A stretch of DNA of 44,982 nt from Chitinophagales bacterium (GTDB taxonomy: Bacteria > Bacteroidota > Bacteroidia > Chitinophagales > Chitinophagaceae): the NCBI GenBank assembly GCA_026931905.1, contig JAIXLB010000027.1, forward strand, positions 4,955-49,936, in the 5' to 3' direction. Below are positions 16,423-24,135 of this stretch, piece after piece (the stretch's first letter is position 1; each line of letters opens with the position of its first letter). A program made the translations under genes and the position numbers. The notes beneath the pieces are model-generated. The model ran no database searches. It saw nothing but the letters and a program-made list of their open reading frames with translations, and was not told the DNA's origin.

Positions 16423-17553
16423 ATGAGAAAACTTTGCTTAGCATATTGTATTTTTCTTTGCCTATCATCAACAGCACAAAATGTTTTTGATAGTACGCTT
16501 TCTCATGCTCATCAACAATTAATTAATAATAAACCAGATGTTGCTATTGTAATTTTAGATAGTGCTATAAAAAAATTAGAATATAATAATACCAAACAAG
16601 AAGCATTACAACTCATGAGTAATGCTTGGCAATCGAAAGGCAATGAATTAAAAGCATTACAATACAAAAACGAAATGCTTATTTTAAAAGACAGCTTAAA
16701 TACATCTAAAAATAATGCAGCAATAAGTTTATTAAAAACCAATTATGAAGAAGAAAAACAAGCTAAAGAATTTGCATTGCAAAAAGCAAAAATTGTAAAA
16801 CAACAATATATAATTATTGGAGTTGCTTTGTTTTCCTTGCTTTCTATTTTATTTCTTTTTTTACTTAATAAAAGAAAACAAAAATTATTAGCTGCTAATA
16901 TGCAGGCTGCATTATTAGAACAAAAAAGCAATGCTGCCATTGAAATTTTAGATGCAGAAGAAAGAGAAAGAAAACGCATTGCAACTGATTTACACGATGG
17001 TGTAGGACAAATGATTAGTGCTGTAAAAATGAATCTTTCCAGCTTGGTTTTTAAAGAAAATTTATGGAGTGTGCAGGATAAAATTTTATTAGATAAAACC
17101 TTAGCATTGGTTGATGAAAGTTATAAAGAAGTAAGAACTGTAAGCCACAACATGCTGCCAAATGCTTTATTAAAAACAGGGCTTTCCTCTGCCATACGAA
17201 CTTTTATAGAAAAAATTGATGATAAAAAACTGCATATTACATTTTATACAGAAGGCTTAGATAATAGATTAAACAACAATACTGAAGTTATTTTGTATCG
17301 TTCTATTCAAGAAATTGTAAACAACGTTATTAAACATGCTAAGGCTAATAAATTGGATATTGCTTTGATAAAAGACAAAGATGGACTTAGCTGCACCATT
17401 GAAGATAATGGTATTGGTTTTTCGCTCAATAATATTAGTAATGGCATTGGTTTAAAAAATATAAAAAACAGAATTGATTCTTTGCAAGGCACAGTTGAAT
17501 GGGACTCAAACATTGGCAAAGGCACTTTAGTTGCTATCCATATTCCTTGTTAA
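16423..17553 (+). CDS. Sensor histidine kinase (HisKA_3 type), orphan
   Basis: A 376-residue two-component sensor of the NarL/LiaS class. Residues 1-19 are a signal peptide (KLCLAYCIFLCLSSTAQ). A short helical periplasmic region (about 20-125) looks like one or two TPR-type repeats, then a membrane segment at about 130-150. The dimerisation helix has the phospho-acceptor His191 in RKRIATDLHDGVGQ. The ATPase domain shows the N box (EIVNNVIKHAKA), DNGIGF and the glycine box NGIGLKNIKNRI. Such kinases usually pair with a NarL-type regulator, often downstream, but the next gene is on the other strand and unrelated. ATG 16423 is chosen over the longer in-frame TTG at 16339 because it begins the signal peptide. 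Confidence 0.9.
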   Translation: MRKLCLAYCIFLCLSSTAQNVFDSTLSHAHQQLINNKPDVAIVILDSAIKKLEYNNTKQEALQLMSNAWQSKGNELKALQYKNEMLILKDSLNTSKNNAAISLLKTNYEEEKQAKEFALQKAKIVKQQYIIIGVALFSLLSILFLFLLNKRKQKLLAANMQAALLEQKSNAAIEILDAEERERKRIATDLHDGVGQMISAVKMNLSSLVFKENLWSVQDKILLDKTLALVDESYKEVRTVSHNMLPNALLKTGLSSAIRTFIEKIDDKKLHITFYTEGLDNRLNNNTEVILYRSIQEIVNNVIKHAKANKLDIALIKDKDGLSCTIEDNGIGFSLNNISNGIGLKNIKNRIDSLQGTVEWDSNIGKGTLVAIHIPC

Positions 17554-17557
17554 AAAA

Positions 17558-19057
17558 TTATCTAATAATTGTAAGTGTTGTATCGTTAAAATTCAGCCAA
17601 GCATCTTTGTTTGGATTAAAAATAATACCAGTTGTATCTTTTTGCTCATAATTAATTCCATTCCATACAAGTACTGAGTTTACTTGCTTTGGGAAGTTTT
17701 TATTGCTATATAAAATTTCAAAAAAATGCACATGATTTTTTCTTGGTTTAACATCACTATCATCAATAGATACAATAATTAATTTAGATTGTTGATGAGG
17801 ATACAACCATTGTAAAGCTTCATTCAAGCCTCTTCTAAACACAACAGCCCCTTTATTATATTGTGGCAAGTGTTCTATAAAAATTCTTTCTTTATTGCTT
17901 AATAAATTTATTTGTTGTACAGTTTGATGTGTAATTTTTCCTGCTTTTACATAATAAGTTCTTGTTTGTTTTAAAAAATAAAGTTGCAATACAATCAGCA
18001 GCAAACTCACATATAAAAAATACTTAGCAGAGAAAATATTACTCAATACATACATCAACCAAAAACAAAAAAATACAGAGGGCATGTATAAAAACCTTTC
18101 TCCCTCTGTGCCATGTGTATCAATGCCTAAAGCTAAATAAGGCAAATAACTTACAAGCCATAATAAAGTTAATAGAACAAAAAAAATGTTCAGCTTCTTC
18201 TTTTTATACAACACAAATAACACAACTGCTACTACGAATACTACAACAAACACTGCCATTTTAAAATACGCTATATTATAAAAAGGAGGCAACCAAGTTC
18301 TAAATAATAATCTAAGAAAATTTAAGGCAAGCAATTTAAAATCAAAACTCGCAAATGCTTGCGTATCGTAATGATTGAAAACATTTCCTGTAAATACAAT
18401 TCTTACAACAATATTTACAACAAGCAGCAACCATGCTAAAGCAGTGAAGTAAATATTTTTTTTATTAGATGAAAAATTATTTCTCTTATCAAAAAAATAA
18501 ATAAGCGTAATTGTTAAAGGGAAAAGCCAAGAAGATTCGTAACTCAGCAAAGCAATTTGATAGAATAAAATGGATAAAGCAGCATAAACTATTTTATTTT
18601 CTTTCTTAAAAAAATAAAACAATGAAGCTAAAAAAAACAATGCTCCCATACTTGCAGAACGTCCAATTATCCAAAAAATAGTTTCACTATGAAATGGATA
18701 AATAAAAAAGAAAACTGCTACAACATAATGCAGCCCTTTATTTGATGGAATTTTAAATTTCTTAAATAATTGAAAGCTAATTATTCCAACTAAAATAGAA
18801 TTAACAAAGTGGAGCAACAAATTGGTAAAATGATAGCCTACAGCATTTGTTTTATACAACCAATAATCTAAGTGTAAAGAAAAATTACCAACAGGTCTTA
18901 TAGAATTTTGCTGCATCCATACATTATGAATACTCTCAGGAATATGTAAAAAATCATCTCCTAAAAAATACAAATGCAAAGGGTTGTATAAGTACAAGCC
19001 TATAAAAATGGAACAAGAAATTAAAATATAATATAGCTTGCTTTCAGTTGTATTCAT
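17558..19057 (-). CDS. Polytopic membrane protein, GT-C glycosyltransferase-like
   Basis: A 499-residue integral membrane protein with about ten hydrophobic segments in the first 390 residues and a soluble C-terminal part of about 110. The first outer loop carries YFLGDDFLHIP, an Asp-Asp pair at the place of the catalytic acid in GT-C glycosyltransferases (PMT, TMTC, ArnT). It is followed by RPVGNFSLHLDYWLYKTNAVGYHF, LLLHFVNSIL and FHSETIFWIIGRSA, a pattern shared with TMTC-like and related bacterial proteins. It probably transfers a sugar from a polyprenyl-linked donor to a protein or glycan on the periplasmic side, but acceptor and donor are unknown. It is convergent with the kinase gene (4 bases between stops). 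Function is by weak motif similarity. Confidence 0.65.
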   Translation of the reverse strand: MNTTESKLYYILISCSIFIGLYLYNPLHLYFLGDDFLHIPESIHNVWMQQNSIRPVGNFSLHLDYWLYKTNAVGYHFTNLLLHFVNSILVGIISFQLFKKFKIPSNKGLHYVVAVFFFIYPFHSETIFWIIGRSASMGALFFLASLFYFFKKENKIVYAALSILFYQIALLSYESSWLFPLTITLIYFFDKRNNFSSNKKNIYFTALAWLLLVVNIVVRIVFTGNVFNHYDTQAFASFDFKLLALNFLRLLFRTWLPPFYNIAYFKMAVFVVVFVVAVVLFVLYKKKKLNIFFVLLTLLWLVSYLPYLALGIDTHGTEGERFLYMPSVFFCFWLMYVLSNIFSAKYFLYVSLLLIVLQLYFLKQTRTYYVKAGKITHQTVQQINLLSNKERIFIEHLPQYNKGAVVFRRGLNEALQWLYPHQQSKLIIVSIDDSDVKPRKNHVHFFEILYSNKNFPKQVNSVLVWNGINYEQKDTTGIIFNPNKDAWLNFNDTTLTIIR

Positions 19058-19119
19058 TGTTGTAAAATAACAATATTAAAATGCTTTTTCAAAACAAGAT
19101 TTAAGCCATAGCAGCAAGT

Positions 19120-19140
19120 TTATGCACTAAATGTGCATAA
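19120..19140. promoter_or_regulatory. Dyad symmetry TTATGCAC-N5-GTGCATAA
   Basis: A perfect 8-bp inverted repeat with a 5-base spacer lies between two divergent genes, 63 bases from one start and 52 from the other. It has no T-run, so it is more like an operator for a dimeric regulator than a terminator. Inner TGCAC/GTGCA is unusually GC-rich for this intergenic DNA. Confidence 0.4.
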
Positions 19141-19191
19141 TAAATACCCATTTAAAAAGCGAAAAAAAATAACTTCAATAAACTTTAAAAT

Positions 19192-19665
19192 ATGAAATGG
19201 AGAAAATTCAATGGAGAAAACATCCATCTTCCTATTAAAGAAGCAGTAGCTGAAACAATAAAAAGAGAAGCAGAAAATGGCATTAAATTAAAAGTTTGCA
19301 TTGGTACAGATAGTCAGGTAAAGGGCTTAGATACTGAGTTTGCAACAGTTATTGTTTTTTTAAGAGAGCATAGTGGAGGTTTTATGTACATTCATAACGA
19401 AAAAACAAAACAAAGCTATCACATCAAAGAACGAATGTTGGTAGAAGTAGCAAAAAGTATTGAAATAGCTTATGAACTCTGCGATTTATTTATAGAATAT
19501 GGAGTAGAAATGGAAGTTCATGCAGATATAAATACGAATCCAAACTTTAAAAGTAATGATGCTTTGAAAGAGGCAATGGGCTATATTTTAGGTATGGGTT
19601 TTGCATTTAAAGCCAAACCAGAAGCTTTTGCAAGTAGCTGTTGTGCCGATAAAATTTGCAACTAA
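19192..19665 (+). CDS. Ribonuclease H-like YkuK family protein (DUF458)
   Basis: A 157-residue cytoplasmic protein of the YkuK/DUF458 family, predicted to have an RNase H-like fold. Conserved points are VCIGTDSQVKG (first acidic residue), the Lys/Glu-rich helix KERMLVEVAKSIEIAYEL, and VEMEVHADINTNPNFKSN (second acidic motif), followed by AMGYILGMGFAFKAKPEAFASS and a C-terminal CCADKIC. These fit the acidic centre of an RNase H superfamily nuclease, but activity has not been shown to my knowledge. It is a single gene, with a dyad operator-like element upstream. Confidence 0.88.
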   Translation: MKWRKFNGENIHLPIKEAVAETIKREAENGIKLKVCIGTDSQVKGLDTEFATVIVFLREHSGGFMYIHNEKTKQSYHIKERMLVEVAKSIEIAYELCDLFIEYGVEMEVHADINTNPNFKSNDALKEAMGYILGMGFAFKAKPEAFASSCCADKICN

Positions 19666-19768
19666 TTTTTACCATAAAACAGCTTTCATAAAGTTTGCAT
19701 ACGATTAGAAAAATTGTATTAACATTTTTTCTTTAAACCTTTATCTTTACTTCAATAAAATAATAGTT

Positions 19769-20605
19769 ATGCAAACCATTTTAGTTCCTGTAGATTTTTC
19801 ATCTACTTCTTATAATGCTGCAAGGTATGCCATTCGCTTAGCTGTACAATTAAATACAGAACGAATTGTTTTATACAATGCTTTTGAATTGCCAGTTATG
19901 GCAAATGGTGGTTTAACTGCTCCTATTGTTATTGATATAGAAGAAATAAAAAGCAATAGCAGCAAGGCTTTGCAAACCATGCAAGAAAAATTAAAAGCAG
20001 AATTTAATAACCTAAGCGTAGCTATTGAAACATTGAATAATTACAATACCGTTTTAAATGGTATTAAAGAAACTGTTGCAGAATTAAAAGTTCACTTAAT
20101 AATAATGGGTATAACAGGAGGTTCTTCTATTGAGCAATCTTTAATTGGCAGCAACACAATTGATGTTTCAAGAGAATCTAAAGTGCCTGTAATTATTGTT
20201 CCTCCAAAAGCAGTGTTTAAACAAATTCAAAATACTTATTTGGCTTATGGTTTGCAATATATTAATGAAAACCTACCTGCTAAACCAATTACAGATTTTT
20301 TATTTACAGCAAAAAGTAATTTTGGTATTTTACATGTAGAAAAAGATGCTTCTAAAAAATATACTGATAACGATTTTATTGGAAAGCCTGTAAATACTGC
20401 CTTTGCTGCATTTAAGCCCAAGCATCATATTATTTATCATACAGATTTTGTAGAAGGTGTAAACAATTTTACTGATAATAATTTAATTGACTTACTCATT
20501 ATCATTCCTAAAAAACATGGCTTTTTTGACAGGTTGTTTAATAAAAGCCATACCAAAATGTTAGCCTTTCATAGTCATGTACCAATTATGGTAGTACACG
20601 AATAA
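19769..20605 (+). CDS. Tandem universal stress protein (UspA family)
   Basis: A 278-residue protein with two UspA domains. The first (about 1-147) is complete: it opens MQTILVPVDFSSTSYNAARYAIRLA and has LIIMGITGGSSIEQSLIGSNT and SREVSKVPVIIVP-like text close to the G-2x-G-9x-G(S/T) nucleotide-binding pattern. The second (about 150-278) is degenerate, lacking a clear glycine motif. Tandem Usp proteins are common in Bacteroidota and act in stress or starvation survival, probably by binding ATP or AMP. A TATCTTTA box at 19742-19749, close to the -7 consensus, precedes the start by 19 bases. Confidence 0.9.
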   Translation: MQTILVPVDFSSTSYNAARYAIRLAVQLNTERIVLYNAFELPVMANGGLTAPIVIDIEEIKSNSSKALQTMQEKLKAEFNNLSVAIETLNNYNTVLNGIKETVAELKVHLIIMGITGGSSIEQSLIGSNTIDVSRESKVPVIIVPPKAVFKQIQNTYLAYGLQYINENLPAKPITDFLFTAKSNFGILHVEKDASKKYTDNDFIGKPVNTAFAAFKPKHHIIYHTDFVEGVNNFTDNNLIDLLIIIPKKHGFFDRLFNKSHTKMLAFHSHVPIMVVHE

Positions 20606-20641
20606 GTCAAAATTTTAAAGAAAAATATTTTTAGTACAGTC

Positions 20642-20665
20642 ATTACCATTTATCATAATGGTTAT
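20642..20665. terminator. Weak bidirectional hairpin between convergent genes
   Basis: A 9-bp stem with one mismatch (core accatt/aatggt, 6-base loop) lies between the convergent usp and hutH genes. It is AT-rich with short T-runs on both sides. Confidence 0.35.
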
Positions 20666-20680
20666 TTATAAGAAATAGGT

Positions 20681-22180
20681 TTAAAATTCTGCTTCATATT
20701 TACTTATAAACGATACTGCTTGCATCATATCATCATGAAGTATTCTATCTTTTTCGTTGAATGAAACAACTTTTCTAAAACTTTCAAATAAATGTTCAAC
20801 AGCTTTAGAGCTTTTCAATGGTCGTCTAAAATTCAATGCCTGTGCAGCTGTCAGCAATTCTATTGCTAACACTTTTTCAATATTTTCAATTACTCTAAAA
20901 CATTTTGTAGCAGCATTTGCTCCCATGCTCACATGATCTTCTTGATTGTTGGATGAAGGAATACTATCAATACTTGATGGTGTACACAACTGTTTATTTT
21001 CACTTACTATTCCTGCAGCAGTATATTGAGGAATCATAAAACCTGAATTTAAGCCAGGGTTATTTACTAAAAATAAAGGCAAGCCTCTTTGTCCAGAAAT
21101 TAATTGATAAGTTCTTCTTTCGCTAATACTTGCTATTTCACTCATAGCAATACTTAAAAAATCTAAGTTCATGGCTAATGGTTGACCATGAAAATTACCA
21201 CCACTCACAATTAAATCTTCATCAGGAAAAACATTAGGATTATCAGTAACAGCATTTATTTCTGTAAGAAAAACATTCAATACATTATTATAAACATCTT
21301 TACTTGCACCATGCACTTGAGGTATGCAACGAAAACTATAAGGATCTTGTACATGTTTTTTGGGTTGCTTGCCTATTTCACTATCTGCTAAAATATTTCT
21401 TAAATTATTAGCAGTATTTATTTGTCCATTGTGTTTTCTTACTTCATGTATTGAAGGATGCAGAGGTTCTCTTACACAATCAAAAGCATCAAAACTTAAA
21501 GCAGCAATTAAATCAGCCATTTGTAATAAATGTTCTGCTTTATACAAGCAATACATTCCATAAGCACTCATAAATTGTGTGCCATTAATTAATGCAAGTC
21601 CTTCTTTACTTTTAAGTGCAATAGGTGTAAAACCTAAATCATCCAAAATATTTTGAGTAGCTCTTTTTTCATTATTAATACTTACCTCACCCATACCAAT
21701 TAAAGGAAGTGTAAGGTGCGAAAGTGGTGCTAAATCGCCACTTGCTCCTAAAGAACCTTGAGTAAAAACTACAGGTAAAATATTTTTATTACAAAGCGTA
21801 GCAAGTCCATTAATTGTTTCTAATTGTACCCCACTATTACCAAAACTTAAACTTTTTATTTTTAATAAAAGCATTAAACGAACAATAGCTGCTGGAACTT
21901 CATTACCCATACCACAAGCATGACTCATTAATAAATTATATTGAAGTTGCTCGATTTGTTCATTATCTATTTTTACATTTTGTAAAAAGCCAAAACCTGT
22001 ATTAATGCCATAATACAATCTTTCATTATCGTTCATTTTATCATCTAAAAATTTTCTACACTTTACAACAAGCATTTCGGCATCTTTAGAAATATCAATC
22101 GCAGTACGATTTACAATAAATTTTTTCACATCGTTAAATGAAAGCCATTCGTTACCAATAGTTATTTTATTATTACTCAT
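20681..22180 (-). CDS. hutH: Histidine ammonia-lyase
   Basis: Removes ammonia from L-histidine to give urocanate, the first step of histidine breakdown. It has 499 residues from ATG 22180, near the family norm of about 510. The self-forming MIO cofactor triad Ala-Ser-Gly is at 146-148 in GSLGASGDLAPLSHL. YGINTGFG at 57-64 is the lid Tyr motif, and LLMSHACGMG matches the HAL form at the specificity site, where phenylalanine lyases differ. Downstream HAL blocks PQVHGA, EINAVTDNP and SGGNFHGQP are present. The longer frame from 22237 adds 19 residues that HAL proteins lack. The rest of the hut pathway (urocanase, imidazolonepropionase) is not in the window. Confidence 0.93.
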   Translation of the reverse strand: MSNNKITIGNEWLSFNDVKKFIVNRTAIDISKDAEMLVVKCRKFLDDKMNDNERLYYGINTGFGFLQNVKIDNEQIEQLQYNLLMSHACGMGNEVPAAIVRLMLLLKIKSLSFGNSGVQLETINGLATLCNKNILPVVFTQGSLGASGDLAPLSHLTLPLIGMGEVSINNEKRATQNILDDLGFTPIALKSKEGLALINGTQFMSAYGMYCLYKAEHLLQMADLIAALSFDAFDCVREPLHPSIHEVRKHNGQINTANNLRNILADSEIGKQPKKHVQDPYSFRCIPQVHGASKDVYNNVLNVFLTEINAVTDNPNVFPDEDLIVSGGNFHGQPLAMNLDFLSIAMSEIASISERRTYQLISGQRGLPLFLVNNPGLNSGFMIPQYTAAGIVSENKQLCTPSSIDSIPSSNNQEDHVSMGANAATKCFRVIENIEKVLAIELLTAAQALNFRRPLKSSKAVEHLFESFRKVVSFNEKDRILHDDMMQAVSFISKYEAEF

Positions 22181-22289
22181 AATAGAAAAATGGTTTATTA
22201 AGAGTTGCAATGTATTTTTTATAAAGATATATGCCAAATAAACTTGGAATAAAGATATTTTTCCTTTTATTTTGCACCTCTTTTAAAAA

Positions 22290-22363
22290 GGTCCGGTAGC
22301 TCAGCTGAATAGAGCAACAGCCTTCTAAGCTGTGGGTCATTGGTTTGAATCCAATCCGGATCA
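22290..22363 (+). tRNA. tRNA-Arg (anticodon TCT)
   Basis: A 74-base cloverleaf: acceptor ggtccgg pairs with ccggatc (one G-U), the anticodon stem acagc/gctgt encloses loop cttctaa with anticodon TCT at 22324-22326, and the T arm is ttgg-tttgaat-ccaa. CCA is not encoded. It reads AGA codons, which are common in these genes. Confidence 0.96.
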
Positions 22364-22365
22364 CT

Positions 22366-22397
22366 AAAAAGTCTTGATTAATTTCAAGGCTTTTTTT
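22366..22397 (+). terminator. Terminator after tRNA-Arg
   Basis: A 12-bp stem (aaaaagtcttga with tcaaggcttttt, one G-U pair) and a 6-base loop followed by T-run, 2 bases past the tRNA. Confidence 0.85.
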
Positions 22398-22410
22398 GTT
22401 ATTTATACTT

Positions 22411-24090
22411 TCAAAATTTTCTTTTACGCTTTTGCTCTTCTACAAATATTTTAAACTGTTCTAAAGAATAACTACTTAAATTTTGCTCTTTAGTTAAACC
22501 TGCTTTTTGTGCTACCAAAGTACCATAATAACAATCTTTATAGCCTTCAATAGCATGTGCATCTGGATTAATGGAAATAAGATTATTTTTTGATAAAGCT
22601 AATTCTATAAATCGCCAATCTACATCTAATCTTCTGGGGTGTGCATTTAATTCTATAACAACATTATGTTCAGCACAGGCATCAAATATTTTTTCATAAT
22701 TTGCAGGATAACCATTTCTACTCAATAATAATCTTCCTGTTAAATGCCCTAAGATTGAAGTAAAAGGATTTGCAATAGCATGTAACAAACGCATCATTGC
22801 TTTTTCTTCATTCATTTTTAAATTAGAATGTATAGAAGCTATAACAATATCAAATTTGTTTAAAATTTCTGCATCATAGTCTAAGCTTCCATCATTTAAA
22901 ATATCGCTTTCAATACTCTTAAAAATTTTGAATGGGAAAAGTTTTTTATTGAGTTCATCAATTTGTTGATGTTGTGCTACAATTCTTTCAACAGATAAGC
23001 CCTGAGCATAAAAAGCAGATTTGCTGTGATCACTTATTACCAAATATTCCAATCCTTGCAAAACACAAGCATTTGCCATTTCTTCAATAGTATTTACGCC
23101 ATCACTCCAAGTGCTATGACTATGAATAATTCCTTTTATATCATTAGCTGAAACTGTTGCTGGCAAAGGGTTTTGCTTGGCTTGTTGTATAACTGTTGCA
23201 AATTCTCTTCTATAAGATGGAATAAAATTGATATTAAATTCCTGAAAAATTTCTTCCTCAGTTGAAAATTTTTCTAATGCACTCCAGCCTGTAACATTTA
23301 TCCATGCTTCTAAAAATTCTTTGCTACAACTTGTTGCAAATAATTGGCTACATAAATTATTTTCTTCTGAGAAATAAAAGCCAAGCTGTACATTTTCTTC
23401 ACCACAAAAAACAATGTAATTTTCTTCTTCTTGTTGTATTTGATAGTTGTTTTTAACGAAGAAATTTTTTACATCAATTTTATTTTCAGTTGTAACCCAT
23501 TCTACCCTTTCAATAATTTCTAATTGTCTTCTAAAAGCACCTGTAATGATAAATTTTTTATGAGGAAATGTTTGTTGTAATTTTTCTTGAAATGCCAACA
23601 CATAAGTCTCTAATTGTTGATACAAATAATTACCTAAAGTGTTTAAATAAAACTCAATATTTTCTTTTACGCTTTGTTGCGTTTTAGCTCCAAAACCGTT
23701 GAATAAAGTTAACCTGTTTTCGTTGCAAGCATATAGCAATTCTCCAATAGTTTCAATTTCCATTTCGTGCCATATTGTTGCAATTTTTTTGGGACCTAAA
23801 CCTTTTATACGCAACATTTCTATTACACCTTGTGGCGTTTTTTCAATGTATTCATTTAAAATTTGAAGTTGCCCGGTTGTAAGTTGTTCAATAATTTTTT
23901 GCCCAACGGATTCGCCTATTCCTTTTAAAGAAAATATTTTATGATGTTCAACTGTTGAAAGTTGTACAGACATTTTATCAATATTATAGGCAGCAGCAGA
24001 ATACGATTTGGCTTTAAAACTATTCTCTCTATGAATATCCATTAGTTTCGATAGAAACGAAAAGTTATCAGCAATTTCAGCATTGGTCAT
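22411..24090 (-). CDS. polX: PolX-like protein: HhH, degenerate polymerase X and PHP domains
   Basis: A 559-residue protein with the order of bacterial PolX (about 570): helix-hairpin-helix regions (SLKGIGESVGQKII at 54-67, LRIKGLGPKKIATI at 93-106, GFGAKTQQSV at 132-141), a family X polymerase core, and a C-terminal PHP phosphoesterase. PHP metal ligands are visible in HSHSTWSDG (323-331), the SDHSKSAF region and LNAHPRRLDVDWR. The polymerase site is not intact. Where active enzymes have GS..R...GD.D, residues 184-198 read GAFRRQLEIIERVEW, so the first metal Asp is Arg and the second is Glu. The third Asp position falls in VQLGFYF and is lost as well. Likely a nuclease or DNA-end binding protein rather than a polymerase. 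It follows the MOCOS-like gene by 45 bases, probably in one transcript. Confidence 0.88.
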   Translation of the reverse strand: MTNAEIADNFSFLSKLMDIHRENSFKAKSYSAAAYNIDKMSVQLSTVEHHKIFSLKGIGESVGQKIIEQLTTGQLQILNEYIEKTPQGVIEMLRIKGLGPKKIATIWHEMEIETIGELLYACNENRLTLFNGFGAKTQQSVKENIEFYLNTLGNYLYQQLETYVLAFQEKLQQTFPHKKFIITGAFRRQLEIIERVEWVTTENKIDVKNFFVKNNYQIQQEEENYIVFCGEENVQLGFYFSEENNLCSQLFATSCSKEFLEAWINVTGWSALEKFSTEEEIFQEFNINFIPSYRREFATVIQQAKQNPLPATVSANDIKGIIHSHSTWSDGVNTIEEMANACVLQGLEYLVISDHSKSAFYAQGLSVERIVAQHQQIDELNKKLFPFKIFKSIESDILNDGSLDYDAEILNKFDIVIASIHSNLKMNEEKAMMRLLHAIANPFTSILGHLTGRLLLSRNGYPANYEKIFDACAEHNVVIELNAHPRRLDVDWRFIELALSKNNLISINPDAHAIEGYKDCYYGTLVAQKAGLTKEQNLSSYSLEQFKIFVEEQKRKRKF

Positions 24091-24135
24091 GTGCTATTAA
24101 AATAATTTTAAAGAAGAAAAAAGTTTTAAAAACTG

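Noticed and set aside
22173..22364. A 63-codon open frame on the minus strand
   Set aside because: It runs antisense through tRNA-Arg and the hutH leader and has no family resemblance.
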